Below are positions 1 through 7,105 of a stretch of DNA of 12,685 bases, in pieces. Positions within the stretch are counted from its first letter, which is position 1, and each line of letters starts with the position of its first letter. The DNA lies in NCBI GenBank assembly GCA_016735415.1, contig JAERRP010000198.1:1-12685 (forward strand). Direction: 5' to 3'. Origin of the DNA: Desulfobacterales bacterium (GTDB lineage: Bacteria; Desulfobacterota; Desulfobacteria; Desulfobacterales; UBA5852). The notes below the pieces were generated by a model. That model was not told the DNA's origin. It was given only the letters and a program-made list of their open reading frames with translations, and ran no database searches. The position numbers and the translations under genes are program-made.

Positions 1-3
1 CCT

Positions 4-128
4 GATTCTGAGGGTTACGGATTCAAGTGAAAGGCTGAAGAATAGGATTCCAGGATTCAAGGGGTCGTGGGTTCGAGTGAACTGCTAAAAAATAACAAAC
101 TCCTGAACCCCTGACCCTGTAGTCCTGA
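4..128. repeat. Degenerate 50-bp direct repeat plus inverted copy
   Basis: Two units with a period of 50 bases, beginning at 4 and at 54, agree at about 31 of 47 positions. Each carries a GATTC..GGGT..GG.TTC.AGTGA core followed by an A-rich GCT.AA.AATA tail. A third, inverted copy at 100-127 can pair imperfectly with 51-77 across an A-rich loop (78-99), giving a long hairpin with arms of about 27 bases. This looks like an intergenic dispersed repeat of the REP/hairpin type rather than coding sequence. The function is unknown, and whether it recurs elsewhere in the genome cannot be seen from this window. Confidence 0.5.
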
Positions 129-283
129 AACCATCTTCTCCAACTAAACTGGAGTAGAATCTGGTTTTAAAACCTCGGATCGCCTTACGGACAAGGCGCG
201 CCGCCCAGGCCGGTCCGGCCTGTTCCGAGCTTGCGCAACACCGCCCGGTGGGATGCATCCGCACTCAAAACGGGAAGTTATTT
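129..283. other. Non-coding stretch rich in small inverted repeats
   Basis: No credible gene lies here. Inverted repeats follow one another: CTCCA/TGGAG (138-154, 7-base loop), the perfect palindrome GGTTTTAAAACC (163-174), CGCCTT/AAGGCG (181-198, 6-base loop), CAGGCCGG/CCGGCCTG (206-222, one central base), TTGCGCAA (231-238) and CACCG/CGGTG (239-250). On the minus strand these lie just downstream of the parA-like stop. The 181-198 hairpin followed by GAGGTTTT could serve as a weak terminator for that operon, but the U-tract is short and about ten bases away, so the terminator reading is uncertain. Confidence 0.4.
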
Positions 284-1075
284 TTAGGCGCGGCCCAGGC
301 CGGTCACTTCTTCCGCCAGTTGGACGTAATCCCTGGCGCCGAAACTCCCGGGACGATAGAAAACCACCGGTTTACCCACATCGGCGCTTTCCGCCACGGT
401 GGTGTTGGCCCGAATCACCGTATCGCAAAGAAGCGGACCATACTGCTTATCATTTTTGAGTTTGGCGAGGGTGTTGTTGCTGACCCGCGTGCGCTGGTCG
501 TAGAAGGTGGCCACCACCCCGCTGGTTTCAAGACCGGGGTTGATGCCGCGGCGGATGACCTCGATGGTGTCGAACAGTTCTCCCAGAGCGCCGAAAGCAT
601 AGGGATGCGTCTGACAGGGCACCAGCACCTCGCGGGCGTAAGCGAAGACATTGACCGTCAATAGCGAAAGGCTGGGCGGGGTATCGAGGAGAATGTAATC
701 GTAAGCGCCCTCCAGTCCGTCCAGTCCATCCTTGAGCCGGTTCTCCCGGCCTTCAACATTCACCAGTTCGACCTCGGCCCCCGATAGATCGGGTACCGAC
801 GGGATCAAATCGAGCCCTTCCCAGCGGGTTGGCATGACCGCCCGGGAGGCGGCCTGCTCACCCGAAGATTGCATCAGGTCGTAAACGGAAAGCTCGACGT
901 CTTCGGACTGAATGCCCAGACCCAGCGTGGCATTGAACTGAGGATCCATGTCGATGATGAGGACTTTGCGGCCCTTGAGGCTCAAGGCCGCGCCGAGATT
1001 GAGAATGGTGGCGGTTTTACCGACACCGCCCTTCTCGTTGGCTACCGCGATCTTCCGGGGCTTCCTGGACACCAT
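284..1075 (-). CDS. ParA/Soj-family ATPase without ParB partner
   Basis: A 263-residue P-loop ATPase of the ParA/Soj/MinD superfamily. These proteins dimerise on ATP and use DNA or membrane as a matrix to position cargo. The deviant Walker A motif KGGVGKT is at residues 15-21, with the signature lysine K15. The DMDPQ.N switch motif follows after the second strand, and YDYILLDTPP is the Walker B region. The C-terminal VGKP..FYRPGSFGARDY segment is typical of Soj proteins. The ATG at 1075 is chosen because GGAGG at 1087-1083 lies 7 bases upstream; a GTG at 1081 directly abuts that site and is less likely. It follows the dynamin-like gene after 80 bases with no terminator, so the two are probably co-transcribed. 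No parB gene or obvious parS-like site is nearby, so a role in plasmid or chromosome segregation is not supported by context; an orphan positioning ATPase is more likely. Confidence 0.9.
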   Translation of the reverse strand: MVSRKPRKIAVANEKGGVGKTATILNLGAALSLKGRKVLIIDMDPQFNATLGLGIQSEDVELSVYDLMQSSGEQAASRAVMPTRWEGLDLIPSVPDLSGAEVELVNVEGRENRLKDGLDGLEGAYDYILLDTPPSLSLLTVNVFAYAREVLVPCQTHPYAFGALGELFDTIEVIRRGINPGLETSGVVATFYDQRTRVSNNTLAKLKNDKQYGPLLCDTVIRANTTVAESADVGKPVVFYRPGSFGARDYVQLAEEVTGLGRA

Positions 1076-1155
1076 GCGCACACCTCCCTGGGGTTATCGG
1101 CAGGTCGCTCTCCATGCGGATGCTTCTGGCCGCCGCCGGGTCCGATGCGCTACAG

Positions 1156-3399
1156 TCAGGGTGCGAGCACCCGGTCCCTTAAGCTCAGACCCCGTTGATA
1201 GAGATGGTCGGCGCTGGCGGCGATTTCCCGGAACGAGGCAGCCTGCCGGGATTTGACCGTCTGGTTTTCGTCGATCAGGGCCACCATCTGGGCCAGGTCG
1301 CTCTCGTAGGTCTGGAACCGCTCCAAGAGCGCATCGGCAATCTGCACGGAAGCCGACTCCACCATTTTAAAAATATATCCGAACTTGATGTTTTCGCGAT
1401 AGTCTTTAAAGTGAAACAACAGGGAGCGCTCGGTTTCTTTCTTCATTCGCTCCACGCCGTCCTTGAGGGCCTGAACGGCCTCCCCGCGGCCCTCGTCCAC
1501 CGGCTTGCGCAGCAGTTTCCGGAAACCACGCAGAAACCTGTAGGCCCCCAGTCGCATGATCGCTTCGGTTTTGACCCTGGCCGAATAGCGCATGGCCGCG
1601 TTGGCCGGCGGCAATTGCAGCCGCGACGTCTTCCGGATGACTTCCAGCCCGGGCAGCAAGGCGTGGGGATGAATGCTTTCGGCCGCACAGGTAATCCCCA
1701 AATCGGCCGCCGTTCTCTGGAACTCGTCGACCGCCTCTTCCACCATGGCACTGTAAGGTTCCGCCACGGTGTGAAGATATTCCACCAGGCGCCGCTCGCG
1801 GTCGCGCACAAATCGGAAGATTTCGGGGTTGATCGACTCGGCAATAAAGCCATCCAGGGCCTGTTTAAATTCCTGGTAGACGTAATAAAGCGTATTGGCA
1901 AATCCGGCCGTGGCCAAATTCTGGAGGTGCTCCTGCCAGGCCGGCACATGGTAACTGCGGACGAAATCGATCATCTGCCGCATGCTATCCGTTGAATGCG
2001 GATCAAAGAACCGATCCACATCGACGCGCATTTCTTTGCGCAGTTTATGGATGCCGCCATCCAGGGTGTTCTTGATCACGGAACGGATCTGGGCCATCCG
2101 CTGCCGGTTGTCACCGATGCGTTTGATGATATCGCCGGCCCGGTTTTCATCAGCACTTAACAGTTCCTTTTTCATCTTGAGCAGACTGCTGATATCGGCC
2201 ACCATCACCAAAAGGCGCTCGGCATGGTTGCGCATCAACAGCGCCGCGGATTCATTGATCAGCATGTTCTGAAGATCGTCCCGAAAGCGCCGGCTTTCCG
2301 CATCGGAGAATTCCACCAGGCTTTTATCCGCGCGCCACTGTGCGAGGCGCTGCCGGTCCTTGTCCGTCAGGTGGTCTTCCCCGGCCCGAAACAGATTGAA
2401 AAGCACCGAAAAAGTGTAAATTTCGGGATCAGGCCGCAGGATAGCGAGTTCTTCCTCAACCTTGCGCCGCAGGTTCAGAAGATCTTCCAGGCCGTCATGC
2501 TCGCTGAAGTCGGTATTGAATACAAAAAGGATGTTGTCCAGAATGCCCATCTTCTTGATGATTGACAGGAACTTGATATCGGCCCGCCGCAACCCCGTGC
2601 GACTGCTGATCACATACACGATCAAATGGGTTTCGAGCAGGTAATCCTGGATCATGGCCAGGTGCAGGGGGTTGGGCGAATCGCTGCCCTGGCAGTCGGC
2701 GATTTCGATATGGCGCTCCAGGTGCGGGCTGCAGACCTCAAGCTGGATATCCTTGAGATAGACGGCCAGATCGTCGTTACCGGCGAAATCCCGGTGTTCG
2801 GCGAAACGATCTTCGCCATAGCGGATGACCGCGGGGGTTTCCGCGATCAGGCCCCGGACCCGCCCGTAGCCGTTGAGATAGGACGCCAACAGCACGCTGT
2901 TGGCATTGCGGGCATCCTGCGAAACAAGTTGATCGGGGGGCAGGGCTTCGAGCGCCCGTGCCAGAGCCGCACGCTCCGCTTCCGTGCGAATGTCAAACGG
3001 CCCCTCTTGCGTATGCCAATCCGGGGACGGAAACAGGACCAGGGCCTGCTCGATGTCGTCATTGATTTCCGCCCAGGTCTTGAATACCAGTTGGGCGGTC
3101 AGCGACGGTCCGCACCCGACCCGGGTTACAAAAGACGTTACCACGCCGGCGCCGCGTTTGAGGTAATCCCCTCCCAGAATCGAATTGACGAAAGAGCTTT
3201 TGCCCGATTTAATGGGTCCCACGGCCGCGATCCGGATGGTATCCTCGGACAGTTGCCGGGTGATCGCCTCGCAGGAATCACGATTTTTTGCGATCGAAGC
3301 TTCCACCAGACCGTCCCGGGCCTGGGCCATATCCAACAGGGCCTGAAACTCTTCCGCCCGCGTCAGCAGTTCGTTTTTAATACCGTCGTAATGTTTCAT
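1156..3399 (-). CDS. Dynamin-like large GTPase
   Basis: A 747-residue bacterial dynamin-family protein. Such proteins bind membranes and use GTP for remodelling, fusion or repair. Taking M1 at 3399: G1 P-loop GPIKSGKS at about 61-68, G2 threonine in VVTSFVTR near 88, and G3 DCQG at 235-238. The G4 position reads FNTDF near 294-298, a departure from the usual (N/T)KxD. After the GTPase domain the chain is long and mostly helical, as in dynamin stalks. No clear transmembrane segment is visible, so membrane contact would have to be peripheral. The start is uncertain: a TTG at 3471 would add 24 residues (a hydrophilic stretch with DDDD) and has GGGAG 12 bases upstream, whereas the ATG at 3399 has no good ribosome site but begins where recognisable protein starts. 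The ParA-like gene follows after 80 bases. The biological role is inferred only at family level. Confidence 0.85.
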   Translation of the reverse strand: MKHYDGIKNELLTRAEEFQALLDMAQARDGLVEASIAKNRDSCEAITRQLSEDTIRIAAVGPIKSGKSSFVNSILGGDYLKRGAGVVTSFVTRVGCGPSLTAQLVFKTWAEINDDIEQALVLFPSPDWHTQEGPFDIRTEAERAALARALEALPPDQLVSQDARNANSVLLASYLNGYGRVRGLIAETPAVIRYGEDRFAEHRDFAGNDDLAVYLKDIQLEVCSPHLERHIEIADCQGSDSPNPLHLAMIQDYLLETHLIVYVISSRTGLRRADIKFLSIIKKMGILDNILFVFNTDFSEHDGLEDLLNLRRKVEEELAILRPDPEIYTFSVLFNLFRAGEDHLTDKDRQRLAQWRADKSLVEFSDAESRRFRDDLQNMLINESAALLMRNHAERLLVMVADISSLLKMKKELLSADENRAGDIIKRIGDNRQRMAQIRSVIKNTLDGGIHKLRKEMRVDVDRFFDPHSTDSMRQMIDFVRSYHVPAWQEHLQNLATAGFANTLYYVYQEFKQALDGFIAESINPEIFRFVRDRERRLVEYLHTVAEPYSAMVEEAVDEFQRTAADLGITCAAESIHPHALLPGLEVIRKTSRLQLPPANAAMRYSARVKTEAIMRLGAYRFLRGFRKLLRKPVDEGRGEAVQALKDGVERMKKETERSLLFHFKDYRENIKFGYIFKMVESASVQIADALLERFQTYESDLAQMVALIDENQTVKSRQAASFREIAASADHLYQRGLSLRDRVLAP

Positions 3400-3506
3400 G
3401 GCATCGTCATCATCAGCCCGATTTGTGCTTTCCTTTGTGCACCCGTTCGAATGATAACTGGGCCGGTTCAAGTCCGATGGCCGCTCCCGCCGAACGATGC
3501 GGCTAA

Positions 3507-3535
3507 TGCTTACAATGTCTTAAATTGATTGTCAA
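3507..3535 (-). promoter_or_regulatory. Candidate promoter of the dynamin-parA operon
   Basis: On the minus strand a perfect TTGACA (3535-3530) is followed after 17 bases by TAAGCA (3512-3507), a poor -10. Transcription would begin near 3500, upstream of both possible starts of the dynamin-like gene. The perfect -35 and the AT-rich spacer are the support; the weak -10 is the reservation. Confidence 0.4.
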
Positions 3536-3551
3536 AACGATTTGCCCGCAC

Positions 3552-3589
3552 CTGACGGTATGCGCGTACCGTCCGGCATAAACCGTCAG
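3552..3589. promoter_or_regulatory. Three-part inverted repeat, possible operator
   Basis: Three copies of one half-site lie between two divergent candidate promoters. GACGGTA (3554-3560) pairs perfectly with TACCGTC (3567-3573) across a 6-base loop. The overlapping CTGACGGT (3552-3559) pairs perfectly with ACCGTCAG (3582-3589). The two pairings are mutually exclusive. The position suggests an operator controlling the dynamin operon and the small cysteine protein, or alternative hairpins if transcribed. No regulator gene is in the window to match it. Confidence 0.4.
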
Positions 3590-3603
3590 AAAAACATAAG
3601 GTC

Positions 3604-3632
3604 TTGTAAAATCAATAAATTTGTGTTATCAA
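3604..3632 (+). promoter_or_regulatory. Candidate promoter of the small cysteine protein
   Basis: TTGTAA (3604-3609), a 17-base AT-rich spacer and TATCAA (3627-3632) each match 4 of 6 consensus bases. Transcription would start near 3640, about 40 bases before the start codon at 3681. The local AT content is clearly higher than in the rest of the window. Confidence 0.35.
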
Positions 3633-3680
3633 TATGAGTAAAATGCAGTGTAAATCTGAAGTTCTAGGGGAATGGTCTCT

Positions 3681-3833
3681 ATGTCTGAAAAGCATCCTGA
3701 ATGCCCTCTGTACAATCCTTTAAATTGCAAGGAATACTACAATCCCAAATTATGCGCCTTTGTCCGCGAAGATAAAACCTGCCTTAAAAAAAAGAAGCCT
3801 AAAAACAAACCCGCCGCCTCAAAAAAAAAATAG
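3681..3833 (+). CDS. Small four-cysteine, lysine-tailed protein, unrecognised
   Basis: A 50-residue open frame that length filters can miss. Its N-terminal half carries C8, C16, C25 and C34 at near-regular spacing (x7, x8, x8), with paired motifs CPLYNPLNC and YYNPKLC. Residues 35-50 form a lysine-rich tail (KKKK and a final KKK). Four spaced cysteines suggest a bound metal such as zinc, and the basic tail suggests contact with nucleic acid or acidic partners; both are inferences. AGGGG at 3666-3670 lies 10 bases before the ATG at 3681. An in-frame ATG at 3672 sits almost on that site and is less likely. It is divergent from the dynamin operon and convergent with the yqgE-like gene (37-base gap, no clear terminator). 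Codon use is AAA-rich, unlike its GC-rich neighbours. I do not recognise the family. Confidence 0.7.
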   Translation: MSEKHPECPLYNPLNCKEYYNPKLCAFVREDKTCLKKKKPKNKPAASKKK

Positions 3834-3870
3834 GCCGATCGCCCCGTCCGTTCCGATTCCTCCGCAATGC

Positions 3871-4440
3871 TCAGGCATGCCCGACAGCGTCCGTTAAAAG
3901 GGACGGATTGATCCCCAACTTTCCCATTGCCGCTTCCCAGCGTTTATCAAACGGGGTTTCAAAAAGAATCTCTTCCCCGATATCACTGGTCAGCCAGGCA
4001 TTCTGTCGGATTTCTTCTTCCAGTTGCCCCGGTCCCCAGCCCGCACAACCCAGGGCAATCAAGTAGGAGGCCGGCCCTTTACTCCAGGCGATGCGTTGCA
4101 ACACATCCCGCGTGGTGCTCATGGCGATGGTCGATGTAATCACAAGGCTGACGCTCTCGTCGAAAGGAGGCCCGTGCAGGATGAACAGTTCACTCGCATG
4201 GACCGGCCCACCCAGGTGGATGGGGACCTGGTTTAATTCCGGCTGGTGGTCCATCTTGAGTTCGTTGAAAATGGTGGCGGCATTCAGGGCGGCATGCACG
4301 CGATTGATCACAATGCCCACCGCGCCTTCACGGGTATGTTCAGAAATGCAGACCACTGTTTGATAGAAGTTGGGATCCAGCAGCCCGGGCATCGCCATCA
4401 AAAACTGCCCTCTTAATGATTCCGGATAGTTGGATTTCAT
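3871..4440 (-). CDS. YqgE/AlgH family protein (UPF0301, DUF179)
   Basis: A 189-residue protein matching the YqgE/AlgH family in length (E. coli YqgE is of similar size) and pattern: an N-terminal LRGQFLMAMPGLLDPNFYQTV segment, VGIVINR, a central HLGGPV motif, and YLIALGCAGWGPGQLEEEI near residues 125-145. The biochemical function of the family is unknown; the historical name AlgH links it to alginate regulation in Pseudomonas. The frame is open upstream to 4521, but family alignment starts at the ATG at 4440, so the extra 27 residues inside the cyclase gene are rejected. The start lies 16 bases after the cyclase stop, with AAGG overlapping that stop as a weak ribosome site, so translation is probably coupled. 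It is the last gene of the hemL-cyclase-yqgE operon. Confidence 0.92.
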   Translation of the reverse strand: MKSNYPESLRGQFLMAMPGLLDPNFYQTVVCISEHTREGAVGIVINRVHAALNAATIFNELKMDHQPELNQVPIHLGGPVHASELFILHGPPFDESVSLVITSTIAMSTTRDVLQRIAWSKGPASYLIALGCAGWGPGQLEEEIRQNAWLTSDIGEEILFETPFDKRWEAAMGKLGINPSLLTDAVGHA

Positions 4441-4456
4441 GGTGGTATCAAAAGCC

Positions 4457-7063
4457 TTACTGCGATTTGGCCAGTTCCAGCAACTTGGCAGCGCGAGCGG
4501 GTTTAGGTTTGTCATCGCCAAAGAGTTCGTACAGCTTCAATTCGCCGAGCGTGGAATCGATCGCCGTCATCTTGAAAGAAGACCGGCAGGCCCTGCGGGT
4601 GGTCTCCCCCAGCAGGATACCGTTGGGATAAAATTTGGTCAGGTCCTGCAGGCGGAACACGGCGTTGACCGCATCCCCGATGACGGTATAATCCATTTTC
4701 TTGTCGAAACCGATGTTACCGACCACCACCTCACCGGTCAGAATGCTGATGCCGATCTTTATATGGCAGCCCATCTCCTGATTGAACTGCTGGTTAACGA
4801 GATCCAGGGCGCGGCGCATTTCCAGCGCCGCATTGAGTGCATTGTCAGCGTCGATCGTACTGGCCACCGGGGCCCCGAAAATTGCCAGGAAGCCGTCACC
4901 CAGGTATTTATCCACGATCCCCTGATGTTTGAAGACGATCTCGCCCATCACCGAAAAAAACCGGTTGAGCAGTGATACGGTCTTCTGGGGGCCGAGATCT
5001 TTGGACAAACTCGAAAAGCCCCGAATATCGAGGTTCAGCAGGGTCAGGGTGCGCAGTTCCTCAGTCACCGTTTTTCCGGATTCCTCCCCGTGGAGAATTC
5101 GGTCCAGAACCGCTTTGGGGACGAATTTCTGGAACATGCGACGGATGCTGCGCTCGTGCTCGGCCATCGACACGGTTTCACGGTAGAGGCGCGCATTCTC
5201 AATGGCGATACTCACCGAGGAGGCAATCGACTGCAGCAGGTCTTTGTCCCCGGCTGTAAAGTCGCCGTCTATCTTGTTCAGCACCTCGATAACCCCGATC
5301 ACACGCCCCTTGGAAATCATCGGCACGCACAAAGCGGAACGGGTGCGAAACCCGGTGGAGTGGTCCACCCCGGTAAAAAAATGAGGCGAGCGGGTGGTGT
5401 CGGTCACGATGATCGATCGCCCCTTGGCGGCTACAAAACCGGCAATGCCCTGCCCGAGTCGGATCGGGTGGCGCATGTTGGATTTAACCCGTGTGTTGAA
5501 GGCCACTGCAAACTTAAGCACTTCGCCTTTCAGGAAAAGCAGCGATCCGGCTTCGACGTTCATCATCACCCGAATCATGTCCATGGTGTATTTGAGCACC
5601 TGTTTCATATCGAAGGTGGACGACGCCAGAGCGTTGCCGATCTGCTTGATGCTCCCCAGTTCCCGGTCGCGTTTGTAAACCGCGGCTGAAAGGCTGTTGC
5701 GTTCGATGGCAAAAGAGATCGTATTGGCCATCCAGTCAATCAAGTCCTTGCGCTCGTAAAAAAGCGCATTGCTGTCGCCGGAAAGGGCCAAAACGCCTTT
5801 CACCGTGCCCTCCATACGCAGGGGGGCCAGAATGCCGCCATGTTTGCGCTGGGGGCAAATGATTTTACGCTCCAGTTGACTTCTCAACTGCCCGACAGCA
5901 TCGATACTGATCTGGCTATCCTGCCGGATGACGCGTTCAAAAACGGTATCGGCCATGGCAAAAGAATGGCCCCGGGCGATGGGGCTGGTTCCGACCGCCA
6001 ACAGATCGAATACCACCAGGTTGCCGGGGCGATTCTCGTCCAGGGTAATCACCGTGGCGATATCAAACGGCAGGACGGTCTGCATTTCGACCAGAATGGC
6101 GTGCAGCAATTCAGTGTCCTTGAAGCTCGAATTGATGATTCGGAAGATCTTGTCGACGGCCTTGAGCTGAAGGTTGTTGCGCTTGTTTTCACGCAGCAGG
6201 CGCAAATTCTCATACGTGAAAGCCGCGTTACTCAAAAGCGGCGTCAGGGCTTCGACATCTTCATGGCTGTAAATGCGCGCACCGTCGCGCCGTGAAATGG
6301 TGAGTACGCCCACAATCGCCTTGCTGGTCTTGATCGGCATGCAGACGAACGACTTGGTGCCGTAATGGGAGAGATTGGCGCGCCCGAAGCGGCTGTCGCG
6401 CTCGACATCCGCCACCACCAGGGGGGACTTGTTGATCACCGCGTATTTGGCGATACTGGTGTCAAAGGGGATGCGGTCGCCGATTTTGATATGCTCGCCC
6501 AAGCCGATGCTGGCCTTGACGGTGAAATATTTATCATTTATTTTTTCCAGAACCAGAACCGATCCGATATCGGATTTGGTCAGCACCAGCGCCCTTTCAA
6601 GGGTCACATACAGAATTTCATCCGGATCGAAGGTCACATAACAAAGCTCGGAGAGTTCCTTGAGAATGGCAATCTCGGAGGCTTTCTTTTCCAGTTGAAA
6701 AAGCGTTTTATCAAACTGGTTTTCGATAGCGTTGACGGATTGGATAATTGTGTTCAGTTCATTGGCACCGGTTGGCAATTGATCCACGTGAAAGCCCGAA
6801 ATAACCTTATTGGTCACATCATGGGCGACGCGGTGGATCTGATCGTAAAGCTTACGCAGCAGAAAAAAACCCAGCAGGGAAAACAGCAGAAATCCCAGAA
6901 GAAAATAAAGCGCAAACCGGTCGGCCAGGAGATTGTACTTGTAGGCAAAGTAGCCGAACCCTGCCAGTGGTGTCAGAAATAAGATACCAAACACCAATGT
7001 CAGGCGGGAATAGAGATTCTGTGCTTCCAGTGAAATTTTTTTGGTCCAGATTGGCAGACGCAT
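4457..7063 (-). CDS. Membrane triple-GAF class III adenylate/guanylate cyclase
   Basis: An 868-residue signalling protein predicted to make a cyclic nucleotide, probably cAMP. Two transmembrane helices (about 19-43 and 50-70) are joined by a short loop, leaving almost no periplasmic sensor. A linker helix leads to three GAF domains (about 136-291, 316-456, 481-626), so input is probably a cytosolic ligand. The class III cyclase domain spans about 669-851. Its key residues are present: metal-binding D679 in LNLDIRGFSSL and D723 in KYLGDGF, base-recognising K719 and D791 (MDYTVIGD), and N800 and R804 of the NxxxR catalytic pair. It therefore looks active. The ATG at 7063 is chosen because GGGAG lies 9 bases upstream; a TTG at 7105 abutting the hemL stop is less likely. 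It lies 42 bases after hemL and 16 before yqgE, in one operon. Confidence 0.92.
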   Translation of the reverse strand: MRLPIWTKKISLEAQNLYSRLTLVFGILFLTPLAGFGYFAYKYNLLADRFALYFLLGFLLFSLLGFFLLRKLYDQIHRVAHDVTNKVISGFHVDQLPTGANELNTIIQSVNAIENQFDKTLFQLEKKASEIAILKELSELCYVTFDPDEILYVTLERALVLTKSDIGSVLVLEKINDKYFTVKASIGLGEHIKIGDRIPFDTSIAKYAVINKSPLVVADVERDSRFGRANLSHYGTKSFVCMPIKTSKAIVGVLTISRRDGARIYSHEDVEALTPLLSNAAFTYENLRLLRENKRNNLQLKAVDKIFRIINSSFKDTELLHAILVEMQTVLPFDIATVITLDENRPGNLVVFDLLAVGTSPIARGHSFAMADTVFERVIRQDSQISIDAVGQLRSQLERKIICPQRKHGGILAPLRMEGTVKGVLALSGDSNALFYERKDLIDWMANTISFAIERNSLSAAVYKRDRELGSIKQIGNALASSTFDMKQVLKYTMDMIRVMMNVEAGSLLFLKGEVLKFAVAFNTRVKSNMRHPIRLGQGIAGFVAAKGRSIIVTDTTRSPHFFTGVDHSTGFRTRSALCVPMISKGRVIGVIEVLNKIDGDFTAGDKDLLQSIASSVSIAIENARLYRETVSMAEHERSIRRMFQKFVPKAVLDRILHGEESGKTVTEELRTLTLLNLDIRGFSSLSKDLGPQKTVSLLNRFFSVMGEIVFKHQGIVDKYLGDGFLAIFGAPVASTIDADNALNAALEMRRALDLVNQQFNQEMGCHIKIGISILTGEVVVGNIGFDKKMDYTVIGDAVNAVFRLQDLTKFYPNGILLGETTRRACRSSFKMTAIDSTLGELKLYELFGDDKPKPARAAKLLELAKSQ

Positions 7064-7105
7064 TGAACAAATCTCCCGTCGAACCGGGTCGACGCCAATG
7101 AACAA

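Noticed and set aside
1..283. CRISPR array or phage attachment site
   Set aside because: The repeats are degenerate, only two direct units are seen and no uniform spacers exist; no integrase or cas gene is in the window.
284..1075. ParA as part of a plasmid or chromosome parABS partition locus
   Set aside because: No parB gene or parS-like site lies nearby, and the neighbours are a dynamin-like GTPase and housekeeping genes.
4441..4521. N-terminal extension of the yqgE-like gene into the cyclase gene
   Set aside because: The 27 extra residues do not resemble the family N-terminus; the ATG at 4440 gives normal family length.
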